Shown: positions 43,570 through 51,407 of the stretch, piece after piece
How the letters are laid out: each line of letters opens with the position of its first letter
Position numbering within the stretch: the stretch's first letter is position 1
From: Flavobacterium anhuiense
Lineage (GTDB): Bacteria; Bacteroidota; Bacteroidia; Flavobacteriales; Flavobacteriaceae
Assembly (NCBI RefSeq): GCF_900101855.1
Contig: NZ_FMVC01000007.1
Coordinates: 80,345 to 144,344, forward strand
Direction: 5' to 3'
Length of the DNA stretch: 64,000 nucleotides
Notes under the pieces: generated by a model
Database searches by the model: none
What the model was told of the DNA's origin: nothing
What the model saw: only the letters and a program-made list of their open reading frames with translations
Made by a program: the position numbers and the translations under genes

Positions 43570-43608
43570 CAAAGGTATCTTTGTACTTACTTTTATACAA
43601 GTACTTAC
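43570..43608. promoter_or_regulatory. Overlapping divergent promoters and HxlR operator
   Basis: CAAAGGTATCTTTG (43570-43583) contains the minus -7 element TACCTTTG and the plus -7 element TATCTTTG, sharing two bases. An inverted repeat GTACTT-N10-AAGTAC spans 43583-43604, and TACTTAC is also directly repeated (43584-43590, 43602-43608). The minus -33 TTG (43598-43600, spacing 20) lies within the right arm. A regulator bound here blocks both directions. Confidence 0.78.
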
Positions 43609-43623
43609 CCTAAAGTATGCATT

Positions 43624-43989
43624 ATGACAGCAATTAAAGAATCGTCTACAATTCAGGAAAACAAGCAGTATGCCTTAGAAAAATGTCCAGTAACTTTTGT
43701 TATGGAGAAAATTGGAGGCTACTGGAAGCCTATTATTTTATATCATTTATCGACTGGAGATAAACGATATAGCGAATTGAAAAGAGCAATTCCGGCAGTG
43801 ACAGAAAAAATGCTCATTCAGCATTTAAAACAGCTAGAAGCAGACGGATTGGTTATTCGCGAGGCAAAACCTGTTGTTCCTCCGTTTGTAACTTATAGAT
43901 TAAGCAATGCAGGAACTGGTTTGCTCCCTGTTATTGACGCCATGGCTTCATGGGCTTTTAAAATGAAAGACGGAGTCTATAACATTTAA
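43624..43989 (+). CDS. HxlR-family winged-helix transcriptional regulator
   Basis: 121 residues from the ATG at 43624 (MTAIKESSTIQENKQYALEK). The frame is open to 43549, but that part contains the promoter and operator. Features: the conserved Cys in EKCPVTFVMEKIGGYWKPIILYHL, the recognition region AVTEKMLIQHLKQLEADGLV and the wing PPFVTYRLSNAG. It controls itself and the divergent NmrA-like gene, most likely by redox or electrophile modification of the Cys, as known for YodB/HxlR relatives. A terminator hairpin overlaps its last codons. Confidence 0.93.
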   Translation: MTAIKESSTIQENKQYALEKCPVTFVMEKIGGYWKPIILYHLSTGDKRYSELKRAIPAVTEKMLIQHLKQLEADGLVIREAKPVVPPFVTYRLSNAGTGLLPVIDAMASWAFKMKDGVYNI

Positions 43990-44004
43990 TAGACACCGTC
44001 TTTT
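43969..44004 (+). terminator. Terminator overlapping the end of the second HxlR gene
   Basis: GACGGAGTCTAT (43969-43980) pairs with ATAGACACCGTC (43989-44000) with one mismatch, then TTTT. The left arm is coding sequence and the stop codon is in the loop. Confidence 0.8.
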
Positions 44005-44041
44005 CAAAAAACAAAAACTAATTAACTTAACTTTTTAAATA

Positions 44042-44066
44042 TGAAATTGATCAGGCATCAATTTCA
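44042..44066. terminator. Hairpin between the HxlR gene and the M28 peptidase gene
   Basis: TGAAATTGAT and ATCAATTTCA, perfect 10-bp arms with a 5-nt loop, between two convergent genes. No T run, so the role is uncertain. Confidence 0.5.
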
Positions 44067-44106
44067 CTAGTCGACTTAATTTATTTGTATTGAATATTAC
44101 TTAGTT

Positions 44107-45072
44107 TTAATTCTGTTTAATAAAAACCAAAGCTTCTTCGTAATTGGCAATTTGTATAAGAGCATTGTAAATGTATTTTGACACCAATGCTCCACCATCT
44201 GAATTAATCAGTTCAATATCATCATCTGGCGTGTGGTATTGCGGATGTCCGCCTGTATGAAACCCAACTGCCGAAATAGATTCTTTGTAGAAAGAAACAT
44301 GATCTGAACCGCCTACATCTCCTGCGTGAATAACAGGATTTAACCCTGAGTTTTCCTGCAGTTTTTTCATTAATTCAACTCCATTCGGAAAAGTTCCTGC
44401 CCCTCCCATATAAAGTTCTTTTTTATCATTCAATCTTCCGACCATATCCATATTAAGCATTAATTTTACAGCTTCTTTTGGAACGGGAAGATGATTTACA
44501 AAATATTTGGAACCAAGCAATCCTTCTTCTTCTCCGCTAAACGAAATAAAAATGATGCTTCGTTTAGGTTTTACTTTTTGCTTTGAAATTTCTTCTAAGA
44601 TGCAAAGCAAAGCCGAAACTCCAGACGCATTATCATCGGCACCGTTATGAATAGCAAAAGCTTCTTTCTTTTTACTACCAGAACCTTGTCCGCCCCAACC
44701 CCAGTGATCGTAATGCGCACCGATTACGATGTATTCGTTTTTCAAAGCAGCATCTGAACCTTCAATATAGCCTACAACGTTTTGCGTTGCTACGCTATCC
44801 GATTTCATTTTATTGATGCCTTCTTTGACAAATACTTTAAAAGGCTGATAATAACTATCATTGAATTGCCGTAAACCATATTTCTTAAAATACTTTTTGA
44901 TATATGCAGCGGCTTCATTATTTCCTTGAGTTCCCACAAAACGACCTTCCAATTTATCAGATGAAAGATATTTGTCATGTTTGTAAAAGGTTTTAGACAT
45001 ATCATTACTTTGAGCATTCAAATGGATGCTGCAATACAAAGTGATTATAAAAAGGCATTTTAGAGCTTTCAT
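44107..45072 (-). CDS. Secreted M28-family zinc aminopeptidase
   Basis: 321 residues with a signal peptide (to about 20, HLNAQ). Di-zinc ligands of family M28 are all visible: His in VIGAHYDHWG, Asp in NGADDNASG, the Glu pair in FSGEEEGLLGSKYF, Asp in MLNMDMVGR, and His in PQYHTPDDD. The length is at the short end of the family, with no PA insert. It would trim N-terminal residues from peptides in the periplasm or outside. It lies next to the N-glycan enzymes, consistent with joint use of glycoproteins, but this link is by position only. Confidence 0.92.
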   Translation of the reverse strand: MKALKCLFIITLYCSIHLNAQSNDMSKTFYKHDKYLSSDKLEGRFVGTQGNNEAAAYIKKYFKKYGLRQFNDSYYQPFKVFVKEGINKMKSDSVATQNVVGYIEGSDAALKNEYIVIGAHYDHWGWGGQGSGSKKKEAFAIHNGADDNASGVSALLCILEEISKQKVKPKRSIIFISFSGEEEGLLGSKYFVNHLPVPKEAVKLMLNMDMVGRLNDKKELYMGGAGTFPNGVELMKKLQENSGLNPVIHAGDVGGSDHVSFYKESISAVGFHTGGHPQYHTPDDDIELINSDGGALVSKYIYNALIQIANYEEALVFIKQN

Positions 45073-45091
45073 ATTTTATTACTAACTAAAT

Positions 45092-46144
45092 TTAAAGGCT
45101 AAGTTCAAAAGAGGTATGTTTAATATATTTTCGATCATAAGTATACAAAACGTGTATTCTCTTGTCTGCGGTCTGGATTATGGCTGGATAGCTGAACTCT
45201 CCTTTTTCTTGTTTTTCTAGATCAAATAGTTTAGTCCAGTTTAAGCCGTCTTTCGAATATTCAACATCAAGAATATTTCGTCCGTTAAACCAGTCTTTTC
45301 CCATCGGAAGTGGGTTATTTACTAGTAAAAACAGATTTTTATTCACTGTTAAGGCATCAATACCAGAATTTGAATTGATGACATTTATGGTATTAGTCCT
45401 AATCCAGCTTTTGCCATTATCTCCCGACCAGCTAGAAACCACTTTATTATGCTTGCTTCGAGATAGCATCTGAATATCGGTAGCACTGTGAATTAAAAAT
45501 GTTGGCTGAATAACATCAAAGTTTTGATTGTTTTCTACAGGTATTTTTTTCCAAGAATCTGTTGCTTCCGTGTATTCTTCCACATGCACGCGCCATTGGT
45601 CTGTGTTGACGCTTTCTGTGCTGCTTCCGCATAAAATTACGCCTGGAGCAGTTTCGATAGGTTTGTTTCGGATTGGACCTAAAATTCCGTCTGGAAGATA
45701 TTTTGGTTCTCCCCATGTTGTTCCATTATCTTTTGAAACCTTCATAGCACCAAACCATTCCCTCGGATTTTTTCCAATTTTATAGAACAAATACAAATTC
45801 TGGCTTTTGCTTTTAAATAAAACTGGATTCCAACATGGCAGCGTATCTCCGTTTTTAATTAATGGCTGAATCAGTTCTTTAGGCGCAGACCATTTTTTGT
45901 CTTTATAAGCCGAGATGTAAATTCCGACATCTTTTGCTCCTTCATATTTTCCACCAAACCAAGCGGCTAAAATTTCGTTGGGCTTATATTCCACCAAAGT
46001 TGAGGCATGGCTATTGGTTGTAACAGGCGGATCTGCAATATAACTGCTTTCGATATTTACAGCCTTTAATTGTGCCTTTGTTCCATTAGAAAAAAGAAAT
46101 AAAGCAAACAATGCTGCAACAGTATATTTTGTCTTTAAAATCAT
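45092..46144 (-). CDS. Asp-box (BNR) six-bladed propeller hydrolase, sialidase-like
   Basis: 350 residues with a signal peptide (to about 25, GTKAQ). At least three Asp-box motifs are visible (SKDNGTTW, SGDNGKSW, SKDGLNW), each capping a propeller blade. The family signature LAAWFGGKYEGAKDVGIYIS marks the BNR_2 group that databases call sialidase or exo-alpha-sialidase. The YRIP/FRIP motif carrying the first Arg of the true GH33 sialidase triad is not seen, so sialic acid as substrate is doubtful. Context, next to an N-glycan locus and 19 bp from the M28 gene, would fit a terminal-sugar enzyme. Confidence 0.78.
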   Translation of the reverse strand: MILKTKYTVAALFALFLFSNGTKAQLKAVNIESSYIADPPVTTNSHASTLVEYKPNEILAAWFGGKYEGAKDVGIYISAYKDKKWSAPKELIQPLIKNGDTLPCWNPVLFKSKSQNLYLFYKIGKNPREWFGAMKVSKDNGTTWGEPKYLPDGILGPIRNKPIETAPGVILCGSSTESVNTDQWRVHVEEYTEATDSWKKIPVENNQNFDVIQPTFLIHSATDIQMLSRSKHNKVVSSWSGDNGKSWIRTNTINVINSNSGIDALTVNKNLFLLVNNPLPMGKDWFNGRNILDVEYSKDGLNWTKLFDLEKQEKGEFSYPAIIQTADKRIHVLYTYDRKYIKHTSFELSL

Positions 46145-46159
46145 TTTATTTTAAAATTA

Positions 46160-46302
46160 TTAAACACATAGAAACATAGATTTTTTGTTTTTACGAAAAG
46201 AATAAAGAAAGAAACTAGTTTCTAACACATAGCTATGTGAAAGAAATATTTTTCTCTTTGCTTTTCTTTTTAGACACAGAACCTATGTTTCTATGTGTTA
46301 AA
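46160..46302. repeat. Inverted-repeat element with AACACATAGAAACATAG ends, copy A
   Basis: TTAAACACATAGAAACATAG (46160-46179) and CTATGTTTCTATGTGTTAA (46283-46301) are near-perfect inverted ends. The inside holds ACACATAGCTATGTG. A second copy with the same ends and inside is at 57899-58035. Not a gene; looks like a MITE- or REP-type element. The rest of the 310-bp gap (46303-46381) is featureless. Confidence 0.72.
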
Positions 46303-46381
46303 ATTAAACTTGCTCACTTTCACACAAAGGAAATTGCTAATTATGAATTAAAGTTGGGGCAAAAATTCACAGAGCTTCATA

Positions 46382-46409
46382 AAAAACAAAAGGAGAGTTA
46401 CCTCTCCTT
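46382..46409 (-). terminator. Terminator of the SusC-SusD operon
   Basis: AAGGAGAG (46390-46397) pairs with CTCTCCTT (46402-46409). On the minus strand a TTGTTTTTT tail follows. Lies about 45 bp past the susD stop. Confidence 0.8.
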
Positions 46410-46454
46410 CTGCTCAAGTAACAAATCGATTGATCTTTTACTTTACCAAATTAA

Positions 46455-48041
46455 TTATTTTGTGTCCCACCAAAGTCTTGTTCCACCTGAATCTGGACCT
46501 CCTAATTTAGAAACTCCATCTTCTACAGCAGCTTTGTTTGATGAGTACTCATTTGTAGTGTAAATAATTCTTTTCATCAAAGATTTACCAACTCCAGCAT
46601 CTGGATTATCAGTGTTTAAAACTGGATAGATTACTTTAGCGTCGCTTCTTCTTAAATCTGCCCAAGCCTCCCAAGATTCTGGGAAAATGGCTAAGTATTT
46701 CTGAACTGCAATTTGAGTTCTCTGATTAGCAGTAGATGCAGACCAAGCAACTGGCAATTTCACAGGAACGTCTTGCAAATCTAAAGTTGGGTACAATGTC
46801 AAAATGTTTGGCAATGTTGGTAATGTAGAACCATTGATGTAAGCATTAACAGTTGTAGGATCAGTGATTCCCCATTGTGCAAGAGATAATCTAATACCTG
46901 TTTCATACAAAGTCTTAGCATCTCCGCCCATGTTCCATCCATTTAAAGCTCCTTCTGCTCTACTTAAGTAGTTTTCAGAAGCCATAAAGATTTCAATATT
47001 TTTAGTTTCGCTAAGTGTATTAGCTGCACCATTTCCTAAAACATCATTGTTAAATTTAGAGAACTCAGTAGTTCCAAATTGATCTTCTAGGCCTCCAACT
47101 GGATTTCCTCTATAAGCACCTGTAGAAACTGGGGCAAACCATTTTGATAAACGTGGATCGTTGTAACCTACTAAGATACTTTCCATAGAAGCTGTCATTA
47201 CATAACCCCAGCTATTTACGATCATGTTTAAGTTGTTTGGCGTAATGTTACTTGCTTTAAAGAATGCGCTCTGATCGTTAGTCTGCATAACTCCAGCAGC
47301 TACTGCCGCTTCAGCTTGAGTTTTTGCAGTTGCAGGTTCTTTATCAGAAATTCTTAAAGCCAAACGTAATCTCATACTGTTTCCAAAGATTCTCCATTTG
47401 TCAACACTTCCTGCATAAACTCTATCATTTGGGGCAAGAGAAGCAACTGAAGTTGCAGAAGTAGAAGTTAGTGTTGCGTTAGCTTCGTCCAATAATTTAA
47501 AGAAATCTGCATAGATAAATTCTACACTGTCGTAAGGAACTTTTTCTTTTCCGTTTCCTGCTTCAGTGTAAGGAATTGGTCCGTAAGCATCAACCATTTG
47601 GTTGTACATGAAAACTTTCCAGATTTTTAATACTGCAGTCGCTTCTGCATTTCCTTCAGATGCTTTAAAAGCATTTGCTAAAGCTGGAGCCGCAACGGTG
47701 TAAAATCTTGTCCATCCTCTACCTTCGTATCCGTTTACGAAAGCATTTCTTTCTGTTCCGTACCCACAGTTTAAGTAGTGGATGAATGTTGACGATAAAA
47801 TACCTGTCGCGATACCCCAAGTACCTTGATCATCTACACCTGGAGACGAATAAGACCCATTGTGGATACCTGCATAAAGTGCAGATGCAAATGCTGGCCC
47901 TGCCAACGTTGGATCTAATTGACTTTCTGTAAGCGAATTAGGATCTGTATTTATTTCGTCGAAATCTTTTGTACAACTAGCAAAAGTAGACAGCATCGCT
48001 ATAGCAAGTCCTAGTGTTTTTATTTTAAAACTATATTTCAT
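46455..48041 (-). CDS. SusD/RagB-family lipoprotein (SusD-like_2 type)
   Basis: Surface lid of the second SusC transporter. 528 residues with a lipoprotein signal ending at Cys23 (STFASCTKDF) and the helical SusD fold of the second Pfam group. Typical segments: DFDEINTDPNSLTESQLDP, YNQMVDAYGPIPYTEAGNG, YAGSVDKWRIFGNSMRLRLALRI (in part), FMASENYLSRAEGALNGW, and a C-terminal PESWEAWADLRRSDAKVIYPV. 16 bp after susC. Cargo is inferred to be N-glycan from the adjacent enzymes. Confidence 0.95.
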   Translation of the reverse strand: MKYSFKIKTLGLAIAMLSTFASCTKDFDEINTDPNSLTESQLDPTLAGPAFASALYAGIHNGSYSSPGVDDQGTWGIATGILSSTFIHYLNCGYGTERNAFVNGYEGRGWTRFYTVAAPALANAFKASEGNAEATAVLKIWKVFMYNQMVDAYGPIPYTEAGNGKEKVPYDSVEFIYADFFKLLDEANATLTSTSATSVASLAPNDRVYAGSVDKWRIFGNSMRLRLALRISDKEPATAKTQAEAAVAAGVMQTNDQSAFFKASNITPNNLNMIVNSWGYVMTASMESILVGYNDPRLSKWFAPVSTGAYRGNPVGGLEDQFGTTEFSKFNNDVLGNGAANTLSETKNIEIFMASENYLSRAEGALNGWNMGGDAKTLYETGIRLSLAQWGITDPTTVNAYINGSTLPTLPNILTLYPTLDLQDVPVKLPVAWSASTANQRTQIAVQKYLAIFPESWEAWADLRRSDAKVIYPVLNTDNPDAGVGKSLMKRIIYTTNEYSSNKAAVEDGVSKLGGPDSGGTRLWWDTK

Positions 48042-48057
48042 GATATCTCTTTTTTAA

Positions 48058-51000
48058 TTAAAATCCGAATTTAACATTAACTCCATAATCTCTCGTTGAA
48101 GGAATGTTGAAAGATTCTATCCCTTGTAGGTTTCCTGTACCTGCTCCTGCTTCTGGATCAAAGTACTTCGCTTTGTTTAAGAAGAAGAACAAGTTTCTAC
48201 CTACTAATGAGAAATCGATGCTTGTAAATCCTGAGTTACCTAATAAACGTTTTGGCATTGAGTAACCAAAAACAAGTTCTCTTAATCTGATGTTTGTAGC
48301 ATCATAAACAAATGGTTCTGCAATTGGAGTTCTTTGACCGATTGCTGTCCAGTATTGCTCAGCATTGATGCTTGTTGTGTTTGGAGAGTAAGTTCCGTTT
48401 CCGTTATCTACCACACCATCCACAATGATTCCGCCATTTCTTCCTGCTAAAGTAATATCGCTTACCCCTAAACCAGCTTGTCTAGCTTGAGTGTATGAAA
48501 TCACTTCACCGCCAATTCTGAAATCAACTAAGAAGCTTAAAGAAAAATCTTTGTATTTAAAGTTGTTTTTGAAACCTGCAGTCCAATCTGGATTAAAGTT
48601 ACCAGCACGAACATCAAAACCATTTGTCGCTAAAGGAATACCAGCACTGTTTACAAGAATTTGTCCAGCATCATTTCTTTGGAAACCTTTGATGTATAAA
48701 TCACCATACTCACCACCTTGAACCACTTTACTTCTCACTAAACGCCCTTCACCAAGAACTAACTCATCTCTTCCTTCAAAGATAGATTTTACTTTTGACT
48801 TATAAGAAGCGTAGTTAGCTGTAACATCCCATGTAAAGTTTTCTGTTTGAACTGGCGTAGCAGTAAGCGTGAACTCGATACCTTTATTCTCGATATCTCC
48901 ACCGTTTACGATTGCTCTAGAATATCCAGAAGACTCAGGAGTGTTGATATAGAAAATTTGGTTGTTCGTTAACGTTTTAAAGTATGTGAAATCTAAACCT
49001 AAACGGTTGTTGAAAAATCTAACATCGGCACCAAACTCAGAAGAAGAAGAAATCTCTGGTTTTAAGTTTGGATTTGCTTTTGTGCTTTGTCCGTATAACA
49101 TACCACCGTTTCCTCCGATGTATGAATATCTTTGTTGTGTTTGATAAGGATCTGTATCGTTACCCACTTCTGCATAAGAAGCTCTTAATTTTGCAAAACT
49201 AATTACTTCTGGCAATGTAAACATATCAGAAAGAACAGCTGAAAGTCCGAAAGATGGGTAGAAATAATCTGTTGGCAATGTAGAAGACCAGTCATTTCTA
49301 GCTGTTAAATCTAAGAATAAGTAGTTTCTGAAACCAATTTGACCAAATCCGTAAATAGAATTAATTCTTTTTTCTGAAGCTGTAGAAGTAGATTGAACTG
49401 TCTGAACGTTTGATAATGCGAAGAAGTTTCTTTTACTTAAAACTCCTCCAGAAGTTAAAGCTGAACTATTTTGCTGCAATGAACTCGCACCAGCATTAAG
49501 GCCAACAGAGAAATCTCCGAATTTTTCATTGTAAGAAAGCAAAGCATCTACGTTTAATTCGCTTACTGTTTCATAAGATTCGCTATAAGAACCTAAGTTG
49601 CTGTTGAAAGCTGCAGTTGCGTATCTGTTTCTTACGTTTTTGTTTGTCATTTGGTCTAAACCAGCTCTACCTTGTAAGCTTAATGTTTTGGTAAACTCAT
49701 ATTTAAGAGAAGCTAAACCAATAAATCTATTTCTTTTATCTGTACGGGCATCATCTCTTAAAGCAGACCAGAATGGGTTCCCTCCAGGAGCTCCAGTTTC
49801 GTCAAGGAAATAGTTCACTTGTCTTTGTCCTGCAGCATCAAAATATTCGAAATCTTTATAATCGTTGTAAGCGATACTACGAGGCAATAAATAAGCAGAT
49901 GTTCCGATAGACTCTTCTCCTGTTCTCAATAAGTTATCGATATCCTGAACAATGTAGTTTGTTTTTACATCCAAAGATAATTTATCAGAAATCTTGCTCG
50001 TCAATCTTAAGTTAAGATTGTGTCTGTCCATTTGGTTTCCTCCAACAATACCTTCAGCACGTGTGTTAGTATAAGAGAAATAACCTTGCGCTTTTTCGTT
50101 ACCAGCAGTAACTGTCAAAGTGTTTGCCAAGTTATAACCTGTTTTGTAGAAATCAATAACGTTGTTTGGCTGTGGAGAATAGCTTTGTGTAGCTGGTCCA
50201 GCATAGTTTGGATTACGAACCAATTGCCAAGCAGATACCTGACGCCCGTCTAAAGGTGCTCCCCAGCTTGAGCTTGAGTTAGAAACATAATTTCCGTTTG
50301 TTCCTTGACCGTACTCATTTTGTAAATTCATCAAATTATAAGCTGAAGAAGCCATAAAGTTAGATGATAACGAAACTGAAGTTTTTCCAGATTTACCAGA
50401 TTTAGTAGTAATAACGATTACACCATTTGATGCTCTAGAACCGTAAAGAGCCGCTGCAGATGGTCCTTTAAGAACAGTCATCGAAGCAATATCTTCTGGG
50501 TTAATGTTAGAAATACCATCTGGCTGTGTAGTTCCTCCTGTATCAATATCAGGGTTAGTTGTGGTTGTTCCGTTACTAATTGGCACACCATCTACTACAT
50601 AAAGAGGCTGGTTGTTTCCGTTAAGAGATCTGTTACCTCTTAAAGTAATTCTAGAAGAAGAACCAACACCGTTTGAAGTTGTAGAGAAGTTAAGACCTGC
50701 CACTTTACCCGAAAGTGAGTTGGCAACGTTTAATGATCTTGCTTCTGATAACTCATCTACAGAAACGTTTTGTGCAGAATACGTAATAGCTTTTTTCTCT
50801 CTCTTAATACCAAGAGCTGTAACCACTACCTCTCCCAACTGCTGCGTATCTGGGCCAAGAGTTACGTTAATGGTAGATTGTGATCCCACAGCAACTTCCT
50901 TTGTAGCAGAGCCTACATAAGTAAAAACTAAAACTGCTGATTGATTAGGAACACTAATGCTGTACTTACCATCAAAATCTGATGAAGCACTTGTTTTAGT

Positions 51001-51144
51001 TCCTTTAACAATAATATTTGCTCCAGGAATCGGAATCCCGCTTTGAGCATCTGTTATCGTTCCTTTTACTGTTGTCTGCGCTTGAAGGTTCTGGAACCCA
51101 AAAAGGCATATGACCAACAGTAATTTTAGTACGTTTTTAATCAT
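48058..51144 (-). CDS. SusC/RagA-family TonB-dependent glycan importer
   Basis: 1028 residues. Signal peptide to about 22 (FQNLQAQ), CarboxypepD_reg domain (GANIIVKGTKTSASSDFDGK), plug with ITLRGNRSLNGNNQPLYVVDG, and MTVLKGPSAAALYGSRASNG, long barrel, C-terminal YGVNVKFGF. Normal length. First gene of the operon susC-susD, with its own promoter region (51145-51370) bearing two perfect palindromes. No sigma/anti-sigma pair or HTCS gene for it lies in this window. The GH genes upstream end at their own terminator, so importer and enzymes are separate transcripts. Confidence 0.96.
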   Translation of the reverse strand: MIKNVLKLLLVICLFGFQNLQAQTTVKGTITDAQSGIPIPGANIIVKGTKTSASSDFDGKYSISVPNQSAVLVFTYVGSATKEVAVGSQSTINVTLGPDTQQLGEVVVTALGIKREKKAITYSAQNVSVDELSEARSLNVANSLSGKVAGLNFSTTSNGVGSSSRITLRGNRSLNGNNQPLYVVDGVPISNGTTTTNPDIDTGGTTQPDGISNINPEDIASMTVLKGPSAAALYGSRASNGVIVITTKSGKSGKTSVSLSSNFMASSAYNLMNLQNEYGQGTNGNYVSNSSSSWGAPLDGRQVSAWQLVRNPNYAGPATQSYSPQPNNVIDFYKTGYNLANTLTVTAGNEKAQGYFSYTNTRAEGIVGGNQMDRHNLNLRLTSKISDKLSLDVKTNYIVQDIDNLLRTGEESIGTSAYLLPRSIAYNDYKDFEYFDAAGQRQVNYFLDETGAPGGNPFWSALRDDARTDKRNRFIGLASLKYEFTKTLSLQGRAGLDQMTNKNVRNRYATAAFNSNLGSYSESYETVSELNVDALLSYNEKFGDFSVGLNAGASSLQQNSSALTSGGVLSKRNFFALSNVQTVQSTSTASEKRINSIYGFGQIGFRNYLFLDLTARNDWSSTLPTDYFYPSFGLSAVLSDMFTLPEVISFAKLRASYAEVGNDTDPYQTQQRYSYIGGNGGMLYGQSTKANPNLKPEISSSSEFGADVRFFNNRLGLDFTYFKTLTNNQIFYINTPESSGYSRAIVNGGDIENKGIEFTLTATPVQTENFTWDVTANYASYKSKVKSIFEGRDELVLGEGRLVRSKVVQGGEYGDLYIKGFQRNDAGQILVNSAGIPLATNGFDVRAGNFNPDWTAGFKNNFKYKDFSLSFLVDFRIGGEVISYTQARQAGLGVSDITLAGRNGGIIVDGVVDNGNGTYSPNTTSINAEQYWTAIGQRTPIAEPFVYDATNIRLRELVFGYSMPKRLLGNSGFTSIDFSLVGRNLFFFLNKAKYFDPEAGAGTGNLQGIESFNIPSTRDYGVNVKFGF

Positions 51145-51190
51145 ATTAGTTGTTTTTTTAGAGTTAATAACATGTTAAACTTAAGAATAC

Positions 51191-51279
51191 ATTTTGTTAA
51201 CAAAATATAATTTCGACAAATGACAATTTTGAAAAGGTGTTGGTAAATCTTTGGTGTTTTATTGAAAGAAAACGTTTTC
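51191..51279. promoter_or_regulatory. Two perfect palindromes in the second susC promoter region
   Basis: ATTTTGTTAACAAAAT (51191-51206) and GAAAACGTTTTC (51268-51279). The second, with a central CG, resembles LacI-family operators. No regulator gene for this locus is in the window. A TATATTTTG-like -7 element lies near 51207-51215 on the minus strand with one extra base. Confidence 0.5.
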
Positions 51280-51374
51280 ATTTGTAATCCTACTCTGCCT
51301 TATAAAAAAAGGCAAAAACACTATTATCGAATAGATTTTAGCCTTTTATAATTGTATTCATTTTTTTAAAGCAA

Positions 51375-51404
51375 AAACGCCGAAAAATCTTCGGCGTTTT
51401 TAGG
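51375..51404 (-). terminator. Terminator of the glycosidase operon
   Basis: AAAAACGCCGAA and TTCGGCGTTTTT, perfect 12-bp arms with a short loop, 4-5 bases after the GH3 stop. Confidence 0.9.
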
Positions 51405-51407
51405 TTT

